A stretch of DNA of 64,000 nt from Actinostola sp. cb2023 (GCA_033675265.1 JAUJYZ010000672.1:23501-87500); one strand, 5' to 3'; positions 45,950-58,876 are shown, counted from the first letter of the stretch. The notes: generated from the letters alone by a model not told the origin. Program-made: numbers and translations.

Positions 45950-46825
45950 TGTGGATAATGATGTTAGACGTACTTTTGAATGTGTATTTGGTGAACTCTA
46001 GCTACTAGTTCGTTAATATATTTTGTTGTTTGTATAGTCATATTACCATTCCTTTCATTTAAAAAAAATCCTTCGCTTTTATTTTCCGATAATATTTTGT
46101 TGGTGTTTTAAGATCCTCCTGTTAATAATTAGTGCAAAACTATCAGACCTGGATATTATAACCACTTTTGAAATTTTGAAATAGGATATCAAAAAGTCGC
46201 GATCTCAGTTGGCAGTGGTGTGATCCAAAGGTGGTTCCATATATGCCCCCTTTAATAGTGAAGCCGACCATGTTCCTTACGCTAAGTAGAATTTATGAAG
46301 ATGACATTATGGTAGAAGAAGTATGCAAGAAGTAGCGTTTCTAGAACCCCCCACCCCCCTTTTTAAAAATTCTGGATCCGTCACTGCCGTTCGAATTCGT
46401 GCGTATACCGGTAATCCCGCTCAGTAGGCCTACGTCAAAGAGTGTGTAGTTGGCATGACAACAACGAACAAGGTCAAGAGGGGAAGACGTCGTTCTCCAC
46501 GTGACATATCCATCTTCCATCTATTTACTCTCCAAACAGTGAATTGTGCTGAGACTTATGTTTTTTTCGGCGTCCTTTGTGATTTAAAATCGCGGTAAAA
46601 AGTAGTCACTCTTTGCACGTGTTCTACATGATGGCGACTTCAGTCTGTGAGCTGTAAGTACTCGTATTCAATTGCCATTATTATTTCGATTAAACACAAA
46701 AACTCGAAAACGGCATTAATTTGGCGGGAAGAACATTTCCATCAAGCAGAAAGAAGGTGACGTTCAACTTAACTTCGGCCCGCAGGCCGGAAGTGTATCT
46801 CTGCGGGCCGGGATAGTTGCAGTTT
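45950..46825. other. No gene recognised
   Basis: AT-rich. An ATGATGGCGACTTCAGTC run with a strong GTAAGT donor at about 46628-46660 could be a tiny first exon, but its phase 2 end does not fit the piece at 48462. Confidence 0.4.
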
Positions 46826-47068
46826 ATACAGCTAATTCAGAAAACGTTGTCGGCGATCGACTTCAAGCCTACGCGACTAGACCGAAAAGGAGTATGGGTA
46901 AAAATCAATGACTCTATAAATACACTATCAAAAAGGAACGTCTCTCACGGAATATGAATCATATCTGCTTCTGTTTCCTAATTGTTTTAAAACACATACT
47001 CCCTTTCGGTCTAGTCGCGTAGGCTTGAAGTCGATCGCCGACAACGTTTTCTGAATTAGCTGTATACT
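46826..47068. mobile_element. 240-bp foldback MITE
   Basis: Arms of about 75 bp (tacagctaattcagaaaacg outward, catactcc inner) are near-perfect inverted copies with a loop of about 95 bp. It is non-coding. Confidence 0.88.
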
Positions 47069-48200
47069 GTACTTGGTCTCCGGGCGACCTAAATTCAGCT
47101 ATTATTTTAGTCGGCGTCCGAACTTGGCTTAAATTTGATCAAATTGCGACTACCCCCGAGTCCCTTGATTCCCAACTGAGTAAATGAAGTCCGAGTGAAA
47201 AGGTTGAACTTATCATGATTAGTGGTGTTTGGCAAGCAAAATTCATTCATTCCGTCATGTTACTATATTGTCCATCCATTCATTCTTCCCCTCAAGAAAG
47301 AGCATTTCAAATTATGCATGTTTACTCCATGATTTCCTTATCTATTTATCCGTGAATTGATACGATATCATTTCATGGGTCATATTGTCCAATCAAATTC
47401 CTCGTTAGATATTGCCGGCTCTGGCCAATCAGAATCATTGTTATATTTCGATCATGACGCGCGTGCGTTTGGATTCCCGCCTTTTTCCATCGAGCTGAGG
47501 ACGAAGTGAATCGACTTCATGTTCGATATTTGTACCTATTTCAAAAGATATTTATGGTTTTCTTGAAGAAAATGAGAGCACAAAACACTGCTCGGAAGAC
47601 GAACCGAAACGTAAAATTGTTTGGATCATTTTTAAGCGATAAAAAAGCAGAACTTTGAAGTAGTGGATGGATATATCAAGGACATTTTGCCTTTGGCGGT
47701 GAGCAAACAATGACCTTTTATAGTGATTTTAATATAGTTGCTTTAAACCTTAAGCACTGTATATCAATGCTTAATGTGTGATAAACAAATTATGGCATAT
47801 TAAGATCAGGATATGTCAGTTTTGATTCAGTCACTCGCGGACTCGCTCGTTCGTGATATGGCCGATTAAAAACTCGTGAATATAAAAAAACATATCATAA
47901 TAATCTCTATACATGTACACTTGTTGATAACACGTCTAGCTATATACAGTCATTCTCAAAAAGGTTTTCCAGATGAAAAGACTACAATAAAGTCACGTGA
48001 TTAATTGTGTATTCAATTTCTGTATGCGGAACTCAGCGAGTTGATACCAGCGCCATTACACTTAGTTCTCACAATGCCGTGTACTTTTGCATCTCAAATT
48101 GAAATTCCACGCGAGGAAATTGAATACATAATGAATCACGTGACATTATTGCAGTATTGTATAAATCTTTTCACTTTGGACAACCTTTCTGAGAATGACT
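47069..48200. other. No gene recognised
   Basis: AT-rich, no convincing exon. A 71-codon frame at 48005-48220 has no recognised domain and runs into the next inverted repeat. Confidence 0.5.
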
Positions 48201-48202
48201 GT

Positions 48203-48428
48203 ATACACCCATTTCAATAAACGTTCATCATGGACGATCTGAAATGGATGATCTGAGACCAAAAGGAATTGTGGGTACGAGCTGCAGTTTTTAAATTTAC
48301 ACTCATAGATCTCTATATTATAAGAAATTTTGATACTGGCAATTTCATACGAATTACAATAAACCACCCACAATTCCTCTCGGTCTCAGATCATCCATGT
48401 CATGATCAACGTTTATTGAAATAGGCGT
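48203..48428. mobile_element. 225-bp foldback MITE
   Basis: Arms of about 65 bp (tatacaccca..tttcaataaacg and ggatgatctgagacc) are inverted copies. It ends about 30 bp before the 48462 exon-like sequence and so covers its likely branch-point region. Confidence 0.82.
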
Positions 48429-48461
48429 ATAGTAACAGCACGTTTATATGTATATTTACAG

Positions 48462-48600
48462 GAAGACTGTGATGTGGAACTGGTTGACGTGAAAGGGCTA
48501 TGTTTGTATTGTTTGGACATCTATAAAGCTGTCTACAAGTATCAAGTAGTCATAATCATTATCATTCAGAAGAAATACTCCTTGACATTTCGTGATTACC
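48462..48600 (+). CDS. Exon-like sequence paralogous to F-box gene exon 2 (gene B)
   Basis: After acceptor TATTTACAG the frame reads EDCDVELVDVKG..CLDIYKAVYKYQV, clearly related to EDLVVDVRVKG..MDIYKGMYMCSVI in exon 2 of the gene at 54051 (same acceptor phase). After about 30 residues the likeness stops. The frame stays open and runs into the 54-bp array at 48612, where other homologous sequence would be expected. Either an array expanded into the exon, or the exon ends early at an unseen donor. Function unknown. Confidence 0.5.
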
Positions 48601-48611
48601 GAAAAATACCT

Positions 48612-51115
48612 TGGTGTAATTTGCTAGCTCCCATTCTACAACAACTACCAGGCTATCTGTATCATTGGTGTAATTTGCTAGCTCCCATCCTACAGCAACT
48701 ACCTGCAGGCTATCTGTATCATTGGTGTAATTTGCTAGCTCCCATCCTACAGCAACTACCAGGCTATCTGTATCATTGGTGTCATTTGCTAGCTCCCATC
48801 CTACAGCAACTACCAAGCTATCTGTATCATTGGTGTCATTTGCTAGCTCCCATCCTACAGCAACTACCAGGCTATCTGTATCATTGGTGTAATTTGCTAG
48901 CTCCCATCCTACAGCAACTACCAAGCTATCTGTATCATTGGTGTCATTGGCTAGCTCCCATCCTACAGCAACTACCAAGCTATCTGTATCATTGGTGTAA
49001 TTTGCTAGCTCCCATCCTACAGCAACTACCAAGCTATCTGTATCATTGGTGTCATTTGCTAGCTCCCATCCTACAACAACTAGAAGGCTATCTGCATCAT
49101 TGGTGTACGTTACTAGCTCCCATCCTACAGCAACTACCAGGCTATCTGTATCATTGGTGTAAGTTGCTAGCTCCCATCCTACAGCAACTACCAAGCTATC
49201 TGTATCATTGGTGTCATTTGCTAGCTCCCATCCTACAACAACTAGAAGGCTATTTGTATCACTCGTTTAATTTGCTAGCTCCCATCCTGCAACAACTACC
49301 AGGCTATCTGTATCATTGGTGTAATTTGCTAGCTCCAATCCTACAACAATTACCAGGCTATCTGTATCACTGCTGTACCTTGCTAGCTCCCATCCTACAA
49401 CAATTACCAGGCTATCTGTATCACTGGTGTTCCTTGCTAGCTCCCATTCTACAGCAACTACCAGTGTATCTGTATCATTGGTGTAAGTTGCTAGCTCCCA
49501 TCCTACAGCAACTACCAGGCTATCTGTATCATTGGTGTAATTTGCTAGCTCCCATCCTGCAACAACTAGCAGGCTATCTGTATCACTGGTGTAATTTTTG
49601 CTAGCACCCATCCTACAGCAACTACCAGTGTATCTGTATCATTGGTGTGAGTTGCTAGCTCCCATCCTACAGCAACTACCAGGCTATCTGTATCACTGGT
49701 GTAAGTTGCTAGCTCCCATCCTACAGCAACTACCAGGCTATCTGTATCATTGGTGTAATTTGCTAGCTCCCATCCTACAGCAACTACCAGGCTATCTGTA
49801 TCATTGGTGTAAGTTGCTAGCTCCCATCCTACAGCAACTACCAAGCTATCTGTATCATTGGTGTAATTTGCTAGCTCCCATCCTACACCAACTAGCAGGC
49901 TATCTGTATCACTGGTGTACCTTGCTAGCTCCCATCCTACAGCAAGTACCAGGCTATCTGTATCATTGGTGTACATTGCTAGCTCCCATCCTGCAGCAAC
50001 TACCAGGCTATCTGTATCATTGGTGTAAGTTGCTCGTTCCAATCCTACAGCAACTACCAGGCTATCTGTATCATTGGTGTAATTTGCTAGCTCCCATCCT
50101 ACAGCAACTACCAGGCTATCTGTATCACTGGTGTAAGTTCCTAGCTCTCTTCCTACAGCAACTACCAGTGTATCTGTATCATTGGTGTAAAGTGCTAGCT
50201 CCCATCCTACAACAACTAGCAGGCTATCTGTATCACTGGTGTAAGTTGCTAGCCCCCATCCTTCAGCAACTACCAGGCTATCTGTATCACTGGTGTAAGT
50301 TCCTAGCTCTCTTCCTACAGCAACTACCAGTGTATCTGTATCATTGGTGTAAAGTGCTAGCTCCCATCCTACAACAACTAGCAGGCTATCTGTATCACTG
50401 GTGTAAGTTGCTAGCCCCCATCCTTCAGCAACTACCAGGCTATCTGTATCATTGGTGTAATTTGCTAGCTCCCATCCTACAGCAACTACCAGGCTATCTG
50501 TATCATTGGTGTAATTTGCTAGCTCTCATCCTACAGCAACTACCAGGCTATCTGTATCATTGGTGTAAGTGCTAGCTCCCATCCTACAGCAACTAGCAGG
50601 CTATCTGTATCATTGGTGTAAGTTGCTAGCTCCCATCCTACAGCAACTACCAGTGTATCTGTATCATTGGTGTAAAGTGCTAGCTCCCATCCTACAGCAA
50701 CTAGCAGGCTATCTGTATCATTGGTGTAAGTTGCTAGCTCCCATCCTACAGCAACTACCAGTGTATCTGTATCATTGGTGTAAAGTGCTAGCTCCCATCC
50801 TACAGCAACTACCAGGCTATCTGTATCATTGGTGTAAGTTGCTAGCTCCCATCCTACAGCAACTACCAGTGTATCTGTATCATTGGTGTAAAATGCTAGC
50901 TCCCATCCTACAACAACTACCAGGCTATCTGTATCATTGGTGTAAAGTGCTAGCTCCCATCCTACAACAACTACCAGGCTATCTGTATCATTGGTGTAAA
51001 ATGCTAGCTCCCATCCTACAGCAATTACCAGTGTATCTGTATCATTGGTGTAAAGAGCTAGCTCCCATCCTACAGCAACTACTAGGCTATCTGTATCACC
51101 GGTGTAATTTGCTAG
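48612..51115. repeat. 54-bp (18-codon) minisatellite
   Basis: About 46 units of 54 bp (ttgctagctcccatcctac then agcaactaccaggctatctg). Because 54 is divisible by three, long frames persist on both strands. Plus-strand units read LAPILQQLPGYLYHWCNL; the minus strand reads GWELANYTNDTDSLVVAV. The plus frame shifts twice (near 49604 and 50575). Units differ mostly by single substitutions. Confidence 0.95.
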
Positions 51116-51371
51116 CATCCTTCCATTCTACCAGATGCAATAGACGTGACTTAATTCGCACACGATGTTCTTTTAATGAGACAAATTTAAGATCAGTTGT
51201 ATGTTATTGTCTAGTTGTCAATATTGTATGATAGTTCATCCTCTCCGCTGTCCCTGTGATGACAGCTTCCCATTCAATTGTGATGTTATGGAATAATGCA
51301 TGTGACTATATCTCTCCCTAGTAGTTTTCAAGAGTATACAGTACTAGATGGTGTACAAATCCCTTAATTTG

Positions 51372-51800
51372 CTATAGTTGGATGGATGGTTGAGTGGATG
51401 AATGAATAAATAGCTGAGTTGGTGAATGGTTGAGTGGTTGAGTGGATGAATGAATGTGTGAATGTGTGAATGAATGAATAGTTGAGGCGGTGGGTCAATA
51501 GTTGAGTGAATAAATGATTGGATGAAGTGAGTGGGTGAATAGTTGAGTGGGTGAATGAATAAATAGTTGAGTGGGTGAATAGTTGAGTGGGTGAATGAAT
51601 AAATAGTTGAGTGGGTGAATAGTTGAGTGGGTGAATAGTTGAGTGGGTGAATGAATGTGTGGATAGATGAATATAGCTGAGTGGATAAATTAATCCGTAT
51701 TTATGGAGTGGTGGATTACAGTAATTGTTGAGTAGGTTATGGATGTATGGTTGAACAGGTGGATGAATGGTTGAGTGAGTAAATGAATGAGATATGAATT
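51372..51800. repeat. Degenerate gaat/gttgagtg simple repeat
   Basis: Imperfect tandem gagtgggtgaatagtt and gaatgaataaatagtt units, typical low-complexity DNA. Confidence 0.85.
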
Positions 51801-52156
51801 AAATAGTTGATAAATTAAAATATATAACTTAGGTTCTCCTAATAATTCATATTTATTATTATTATCATTAAATGATGAAATGGATGGATATCGATTGTTG
51901 TTGTTACTGATCAATCTTTACCTCCGTTACATACGTTTTAGGTCATAAAACGTCTACATCGTAGGCTAACGATCCGGGGGGTGACTCCCGTATAAAAGTA
52001 TCAGTGATGCTCGTCGTAGCTTTTTTTAAAGGGTTAAAATAAGCGAGTAGGAATATTTTAGGGTATGAAATGAAAATCTTGAACCTCCCTCTTACTTTGG
52101 TATCTTTTAGGTACGTGTTGAAAAAGAAAAGCCATGCATTTTATATATATATATAT

Positions 52157-52740
52157 ATGAGATCTGATCACACAAAAAGGAGCTTCGTTGTTAGACTCCT
52201 TTGATAAATTCGTTTCATGAAATATTTTATAAATTGGAAGCCACACCCTAAATGAATTAAGCCCCCTTTTGTGCGAACATGGGCTCTCAATTGATGACAA
52301 GTTAAATTAAGCGACATTCAATATGAACTTGTAGACTTCAAATGCGCGATATAGCCAGTTTGCAGTACCAGTCAGTCCATGCATCGATATGATCAAATAA
52401 AATTCTGAAAACTGTGAGAGGATTGCTTGCTGATATAGCCTTCAAGTTCATTACGCCGTAGTACAAAATTTTGCGCTGTTCACAGTACATCGCGCATTGC
52501 GCCCTATCAGCACTGGCTTTTTACCTTAAAATTGATGCAGAAAATACCCCGAACAAACACGTGAAATTGACATAAGGCGAAAACGTTGCAACGTCATGAC
52601 ACAATATGAGATCTGATCACACAAAAAGGAGCTTCGTTGTTAGACCACTTTCATCAATTCGTTTCATGAAATATTTTATAAATTGGAAGCCACGCCCTAA
52701 ATGAATTAAGCCCCCTTTTGTGCGAACATCTCTCATATAT
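52157..52740. repeat. Direct duplication of a 128-bp segment
   Basis: Segment about 52157-52284 (gagatctgatcacacaaaaa start) recurs at about 52608-52735. A third partial copy of its end lies near 52766-52800. TATATA tracts border each copy. No gene in 51800-53200. Confidence 0.85.
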
Positions 52741-53229
52741 ATATCATTTTACTCAAATACTACCAATTAAGCCCCCTTTTGTGCGAACATCTCTCATATA
52801 TATATCGTTACTCAAATACTACCATTTATACCGTCTATATATATATCTAAACTACGTGCCATGCCCATTAAAAGAAAACACTTCCGGTTTCTTTTAGGGG
52901 TATTTTTGCTGACGGAAAATTTCCGACGAGCAGATCTCCGATACTTTATTACTCCGGCTACCTGTGGTAGCACAAGTGTTATTTGAAATATTTCACTCTG
53001 CGATAAAGTTCCAAGTAACCGTACCACAGATACCGTGTTTACCTCTGAAAGCTTATATTTGCCCAACGTGCCTGATTGGTCTTAGAACAATAGGGGAACA
53101 ATAGAATCACGTGATAAGATGCTTATTTTCGGAGGTTTATATATATGGTAGCCTGACTTTCTTTGGTAAAATTATGTCTTCCTATAGTAAGCCAAAAGCA
53201 ATAACAAACCCAAGAAATCATTTTCACTC

Positions 53230-53975
53230 TTGCTAGGTTATTGGGCTCCCTGTGCTTATCGCGGCAAATCCTCAGAATCAGCATTTGGGTTCCCTGTGCT
53301 TATAGCGGCAAATCCTCAGCATCAGCAGTTGGGCTCCCTGTGCTTATTGCGGCAAATCCTCAGAATCCTGCCTCGAGCTCAGAATCAACAGTTAGACTCA
53401 CTGTGCTTATCGCGGCAAATCCTCAGAATCAGCAGTTGGGCTCCCTGTGCTTATCGCGGCAAATCCTCAGAATCAACAGTTGGGCTCCCTGTGCTTATCG
53501 CGGCAAATCCTCAGAATCAGCAGTTGAGCTCCCTGTGCTTATAGCGGCAAATCCTTAGAATCAACAGTTGGGCTCCCTGTGCTTATCGCGGCAAATCCTC
53601 AGAATCAGCAGTTGGGCTCCCTGTGCTTATCGCGGCAAATCCTCAGAATCAGCAGTTGGGCTCCCTGTGCTTATCGCGGCAAATCCTCAGAATCAGCAGT
53701 TGGGCTCCCTGTGCTTATCGCGGCAAATCCTCAGAATCAGCAGTTGGGCTCCATGTGCTTATAGCGGCAAATCCTCAGAATCAACAGTTAGGCTCACTGT
53801 GCTTATCGCGGCAAATCCTCAGAATCAACAGTTGGGCTCCCTGTGCTTATAGCGGCAAATCCTCAGAATCAGCAGTTGGGCTCCCTGTGCTTATAGCGGC
53901 AAAACCTCAGAATCATCAGTTGGGCTCCCTGTGCTTATAGCGGCAAATCCTCAGAATCAGCTTTTGGGCTCCCTG
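53230..53975. repeat. 44-bp minisatellite upstream of the F-box gene
   Basis: About 16 units of 44 bp (ttgggctccctgtgcttatc then gcggcaaatcctcagaatca). It ends about 75 nt before the ATG at 54051, so it occupies the promoter or leader. ORFs through it are artefacts. Confidence 0.95.
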
Positions 53976-54050
53976 TGGTATCGAGCATGCAATGGCGAGC
54001 ATGACATTCATTTTGTAAATGTTTTACTGCCCTTTCTTTATAACAACACG

Positions 54051-54200
54051 ATGACGAGCATCTCCAACCTAAGTACAGAAATACTGCACCTTATTTTAAG
54101 TCATCTGCCAGCGAAGACGATTCTCAATGTCAGTGAAACATGTAGGTTTTTGAAGGACGTTGCTTGGGGTTGTGATTTGGGATGGCGAAGCCTTTGCGAG
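54051..54200 (+). CDS. F-box gene (gene C), exon 1: F-box domain
   Basis: 50 codons from ATG. NLSTEILHLILSHLPAKTIL, then VSETCRFLKDVA and LGWRSLCE follow the F-box pattern (LPxE.l..IL..Lp...l...s.vcr..r.....lWr.lc). F-box proteins bind SKP1 and bring substrates to a CUL1 ubiquitin ligase. Donor GAG|GTACAG, phase 0; the frame continues 22 codons past it to a stop. I chose this donor because it fits the phase of exon 2 at 58894. Substrate unknown. Confidence 0.78.
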
Positions 54201-54404
54201 GTACAGTGTTCATGTCTAGATAGTCAGTCTAGTATAGCTTCGTTATTACAATTTATTTTATCAGATCGATGAAAGGTGGGTTAATTTCTGATACTCATCA
54301 GTGATGGAATAATATTAGCACAAAGGATAATATTTATACAAAAGTACAATCACAGAAAATTCGCGCCAATTTTACCACGAGGCGTCATTATAACTTTAAA
54401 GTGC

Positions 54405-55345
54405 TACTTAGACGAACATCGATCGAAGTTTAATTTAGCTGAAACTTCATTGAATAATTCTTCAAGGGTCTAATAATAGCTAGTCAAAATCTTTTTTCGA
54501 TATTCCAGAGGGAAGTACTATATTTTCATGAATCTTTAGAGGTGTCAGTGATGTCATCTACTCAACCCAACAATCAGCTCCATACATTTCTTTGTATTTT
54601 GTGAGTCAAAATATCTCAATGTTTTGTTCAGATAACAGCTCTGCATTGAAGACAACTGGTCAGACAATCAATCCTAAGCCCAAATGATGTAAGAAAACTC
54701 CTTCACCCAAACTTTCAGGAGGGGTTAATGGTGTCTGTTCTATGAAATAACTGTTCTACCAGTACTTTCCTGGGAAACCTAAGATGAGTTTCGCATTTGA
54801 CTATTTGACTATTTTTATATGGAACAATTATAGGTTCCTGTGAAAAATATATTCTATTAAAGTTAATAATTAGAACTATTATCCACTGATAAAAAATATG
54901 AAATATACAGAATATATATTAGGTTATGGGGATAGGAAATGTCTTTGTTCCTGTTTTTTTTGGTTAGGAAATATTCTCTCTCCTGGGAAAAAAAAATCTG
55001 ATATTTTCTCTCCTGGGAATCTTTTTTCTGGGAAGACTTCTGGCTGGGTGAATAGAACAGATGTTATTGTTCCAGGGGACCACTAACCCCTCCTGAACTT
55101 TTAGCTTGAGTTCATAGAAATAAAATAAATCAAAAAACTAAACACAAAGAAATGTATGGAGCGAAGCTGTGTTGATTGTTAGGGTTGAGTAGATGACCTC
55201 ACTGACACTTCTAAAGATTCATAAAAATGTATTACTTCCCATAGGAATTTTGAGAAAACACATTAACCAGTAATTGTATGGCTCTTTGAGAATATTTCAC
55301 TGAAGTTTCAGCTAAATTAAACTTCGATCGAATTTCGTCTAAGTT
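54405..55345. mobile_element. 940-bp foldback element in intron 1 of the F-box gene
   Basis: Left half 54405-54830 and right half 54930-55345 are inverted copies over most of their length (ctgaaacttc.. outer, aggggttaatgg.. inner). The centre is near 54880. It is non-coding. Confidence 0.82.
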
Positions 55346-55394
55346 GCTAATTTCATTTCGCACTTTTCCACTATGATTTATAAAGTAAGGTTAT

Positions 55395-55880
55395 ACCAGG
55401 TATACACCTATTTCAAAAAAGGTTGTCGAGGACATCAGTCCATAGGCAATAGCCAATTCTTATTTAATTTAATAATTTTTATACATATTTTTGTACATTT
55501 AATTTTATATTTTATAGATATTAGTTTCATATATTTTATTATTAGTAATATTGTTAAGCACTATTGTTTTTTTAGAAGAAATAACGCAATAAAAATAAAG
55601 ATTATTATTATTATTACGTCGTTCCAAGACCAAACTGCATTTTTAATATGGTATTAAACAGCTTGAATGGCCCAAAATGGCACTTCCTGTATGAAAAGCT
55701 GTATGATATTGTAACTATTTGATTTCAAACAGGACAAGAACAATTTTGAATCGGATTTTCTCTGGCATCCACGACATTCAAGCTGTTACCATAATGCAAT
55801 TTGGTCTTGGAACAACGTATAACCTATCGCCTATGGACTGATGTTTTCGACAACCTTTTTTGAAATAGGTGTATATATCA
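55395..55880. mobile_element. 485-bp foldback element containing a second hairpin
   Basis: Outer arms near 55395-55450 and 55815-55880 (tatacacctatttcaaaaaa type). Inner inverted pair 55616-55680 and 55770-55818 (ccaagaccaaactgca). It looks like one element inserted in another. Confidence 0.8.
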
Positions 55881-55892
55881 AGTCGGCACCAT

Positions 55893-56667
55893 CAAGTCTG
55901 TAGTCTCCCTCGCATCCGTCTTTAGTTCCGTCACGCAACGTTCTCGGCCCACTGACGGCTGCTTAAACCCGAACAACATTCCTTTCACTTTGTTATCACC
56001 CAAGCAATCAGGCGGTTGACATATATTGAAATAGGCCAATCACAGGTCAGAAATATACGTCGCTACTCAACACAGCACGCCAACGTTCGTACGTGAGCCA
56101 CGCTTCCGGCGAGCCGTACACAATTTCAGTTGAATAATAAGAATTTCTCGATCTTTAAACGTTTCTCCTCTGTCTGTACATTGCTCGTGCAGACTGCAAT
56201 CCTAGGCCTGTCAGGTACTTTACTTGGTCTTTCATGAAGCTATAAATCAGCGGGGAAACAACAACAATATGACCAGAATTGTTTAAACACTTTGTGTATA
56301 TCGATCAAACATGAACAGAATAACTTGATAGATCAGGGATTTCCCAAAGCCTGTCGATAGATTTATGAACAGATCTTTCTCTATTAATAAGATTGTCTGA
56401 ATTGCCTACTTCTATAGTGATGATTTAGACCAGAAATTCTAAAAACTTTGAGGGGTTCTTTGATCACTGTTGATCGCTCCAAAGAATCAATAAAAGACAA
56501 GCTAATGATTGGTCAAAAGATTTTGGCGCGACTGACTTCTGATTATGAAAGCCACACTGTGATTCATGGTTAAATGTGGGAAAGGAATGTTGTTCGGGTT
56601 TAAGCAGCCGTCAGTGGGCCGAGAGCATTGCATGACGGAACTAAAGAAGGATGCGAGGGAGACTATC
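55893..56667. mobile_element. 775-bp foldback element
   Basis: Arms about 55893-55995 and 56570-56667 (agtctccctcgcatcc outer, gcttaaacccgaacaac inner) are inverted copies. The interior is AT-rich without genes. Confidence 0.82.
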
Positions 56668-56993
56668 AAGTCTGTTGATCGATCAAGACATTGATCATTT
56701 GTGGAGGATTTCAATTCTCTAGATAGAGGGTCTGTACAATGTAGGTCTCAACATCGTGCTTCATTAGCATAAATTATAGCATTAGTATAAATTATAGCAT
56801 TAGCATAAAGTATAGCATTAGCATAAATTATTTATTAATTATTTTTCAGTATATTCTGTAATTATTTTGACCACTACTTTCCCTGCCTGAATTAACCCCC
56901 ACTAGTTGGTAGTATTGAAATGAATCGCCAATATTGAAAAGTCTTGGGTAAGAAAAAAAAAGGTTAATAGAAGACTGCTATATACATGTAGCA

Positions 56994-57258
56994 GGGGCGG
57001 ATCTAGACATTTTGAAAAGGGGGTGCACCACTAAGGGGCCGGAAGGCCCCTTCTTCTAGGGGGGTGTGGGGGCATGACCCCCCAAAACATTTTGAAATCT
57101 AGAAGCTCGAAAATGCAATTTCCATCCATTCTGGGCATCAAATGATGGGGAGACGTGGGCGAATATGTATTGGGCCCAACTCAAAGGGGAAGAAGGGGGG
57201 GGGGGGGGGGGGGGGGGCACCGGCACCCATGTCCCCCCTTGGATCCACCCCTGTATAG
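56994..57258. mobile_element. 265-bp MITE with a G run
   Basis: Ends caggggcggatcta and its inverted match (ggatccacccctg). A run of about 23 G lies near 57195-57217. The family looks widespread in animals. Confidence 0.75.
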
Positions 57259-57377
57259 CAGCTACATGTAGGGTACATGTGATGTAGTTGTAATACAGGT
57301 CCCGGTTGCACGAAAAGTGAATATATACTTAATAGTGCTATCCATCAGATAAAATTTACCAGATAACTGCATTGATA

Positions 57378-57830
57378 ATAATAATAATAATAATGGTTGT
57401 TCTTATATTAAGCGCATTTCACATTGTCTCAATGCGCTTTACAACCGATGGAGGACTTTTTCGGGCTGCATATGAAGGTGCCTACGGCAGCCGAGCAGCT
57501 TACAATCATGAGGAGTTAGTATGTTATGCCTCCAATTTGAAGTAGGCTGTTGAACCGGGTAACAAATCCCCTACTCTTACGAAGAGTTCAACAGGTTCTT
57601 TTAATGTCCCCCGTGAACAGGTTAGATTAGGGTCGGGAGACAGGACCTACGGTTTAACGTCCTTATCCGAGAAGACGTGAAGGTCTAACCATTTGCAGAT
57701 GTAATTACAAAGGCAGCACCTTCTCCTCAATTATTTTAAGACCCTGAGTAATGGTCCGGCCGTGACTTGAACCACGAACCTCCCGCACAATAGACCGGCA
57801 CTCAACCAACTGAGCCAACCGGGCGGCGGT
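57378..57830 (-). mobile_element. Second tRNA-derived SINE
   Basis: On the minus strand: A box TGGCTCAGTTGG (rc of 57806-57817) and B box GGTTCAAGTCA (rc of 57763-57773), then a body of about 350 bp and an (ATT)n tail at the 57378 end. Its body and tRNA head differ from the SINE at 5461. Confidence 0.82.
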
Positions 57831-58738
57831 TTTTGATCAGTTTTATCTGTTGGATAGGACTTATCCGGTGGATTAAGTGCCATTCATCTTTCATGCAACC
57901 GGGGCCAGGTATAAATATTTTCATTTTGTACAAGATTTGTCTTTTCTGTCAAAACAGTAAACATTAGAAGAGAACAGAGTTTGCATGTCTTTATTCTGAA
58001 ATAAAACGTTTTACACAGCTTTTTTTTCCTTCTAAATATTAATTAGCTATAGCTAAGGCTTTTCTTATATAATTGAATATATGACAGAGTGACAGTTATT
58101 ACTAATAGAAGATGGCTCCCTGTGCTTCTAACAATGCACACTGAGCAGCCAATCAAATCACACGTTCTTAGGATGTCCCCATAATTTGTCCCACTCCCCT
58201 TCCCTCTCCAATCCCTTCCAATCCAGTGGTCCCTCCGATCCATACCCTTTGGGCCGCCACACAGGCTAGATAGCAATTGAAGGGGTCCATGCAATAACAG
58301 CGTAAGTGACCTGATCAAACTCTAAATTATCCTTGAGATTCTTTGAATTTCAAAGGAGAATTTGGATTTGGATCACAAGTCACATACTCTGACAGACTGC
58401 TTCAAATGTTTATGTTACGTAACAGCTATTAATCATATGACCCGTTTTTCCCCATGTGCGCACTCTTAATAAAACATTCGGAGAAAGTCACGTGATTGGG
58501 CAGATACAGATTTTTGCAGCTGGTCCGTACAAAGCCGTATCCGGGCCGGCCCCGATTGTTGTTAGGAATTTTGTAATACTTTTTTTGCAGTTAAATTATT
58601 ATTTTTAATTTGGACGACAAAAGTGAAATTTATTTATTTATTTTTTAATTGGTTCTTATAGAGTAATCGCGCATTTGTGTTCACTTTTCCTTGGCTGTGA
58701 ATGATTTTAGTACCAAATGGTCCATACGAAAGGGTCAT
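57831..58738. other. Intron 1 remainder, no gene seen
   Basis: AT-rich sequence between the SINE and the next inverted repeat. No exon or repeat array stands out. Confidence 0.5.
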
Positions 58739-58828
58739 ATATGATAAAATGCTTATTGACTGAGTTAGGTCGGACCGGACGGGAAAATATTTATTTACTG
58801 CGCTCGGTCCGTACTGCCATGACGTCAA

Positions 58829-58876
<48 letters not shown>

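Noticed and set aside
46628..46660. Tiny first exon with ATGATGG and GTAAGT
   Set aside because: Its phase does not fit the next exon-like sequence, and no protein likeness can be judged from nine codons.
48562..51118. Minus-strand proteins with GWELANYTNDTDSLVV repeats
   Set aside because: They are the antisense of the 54-bp array; there is no exon-like flank on that strand, unlike the plus strand.
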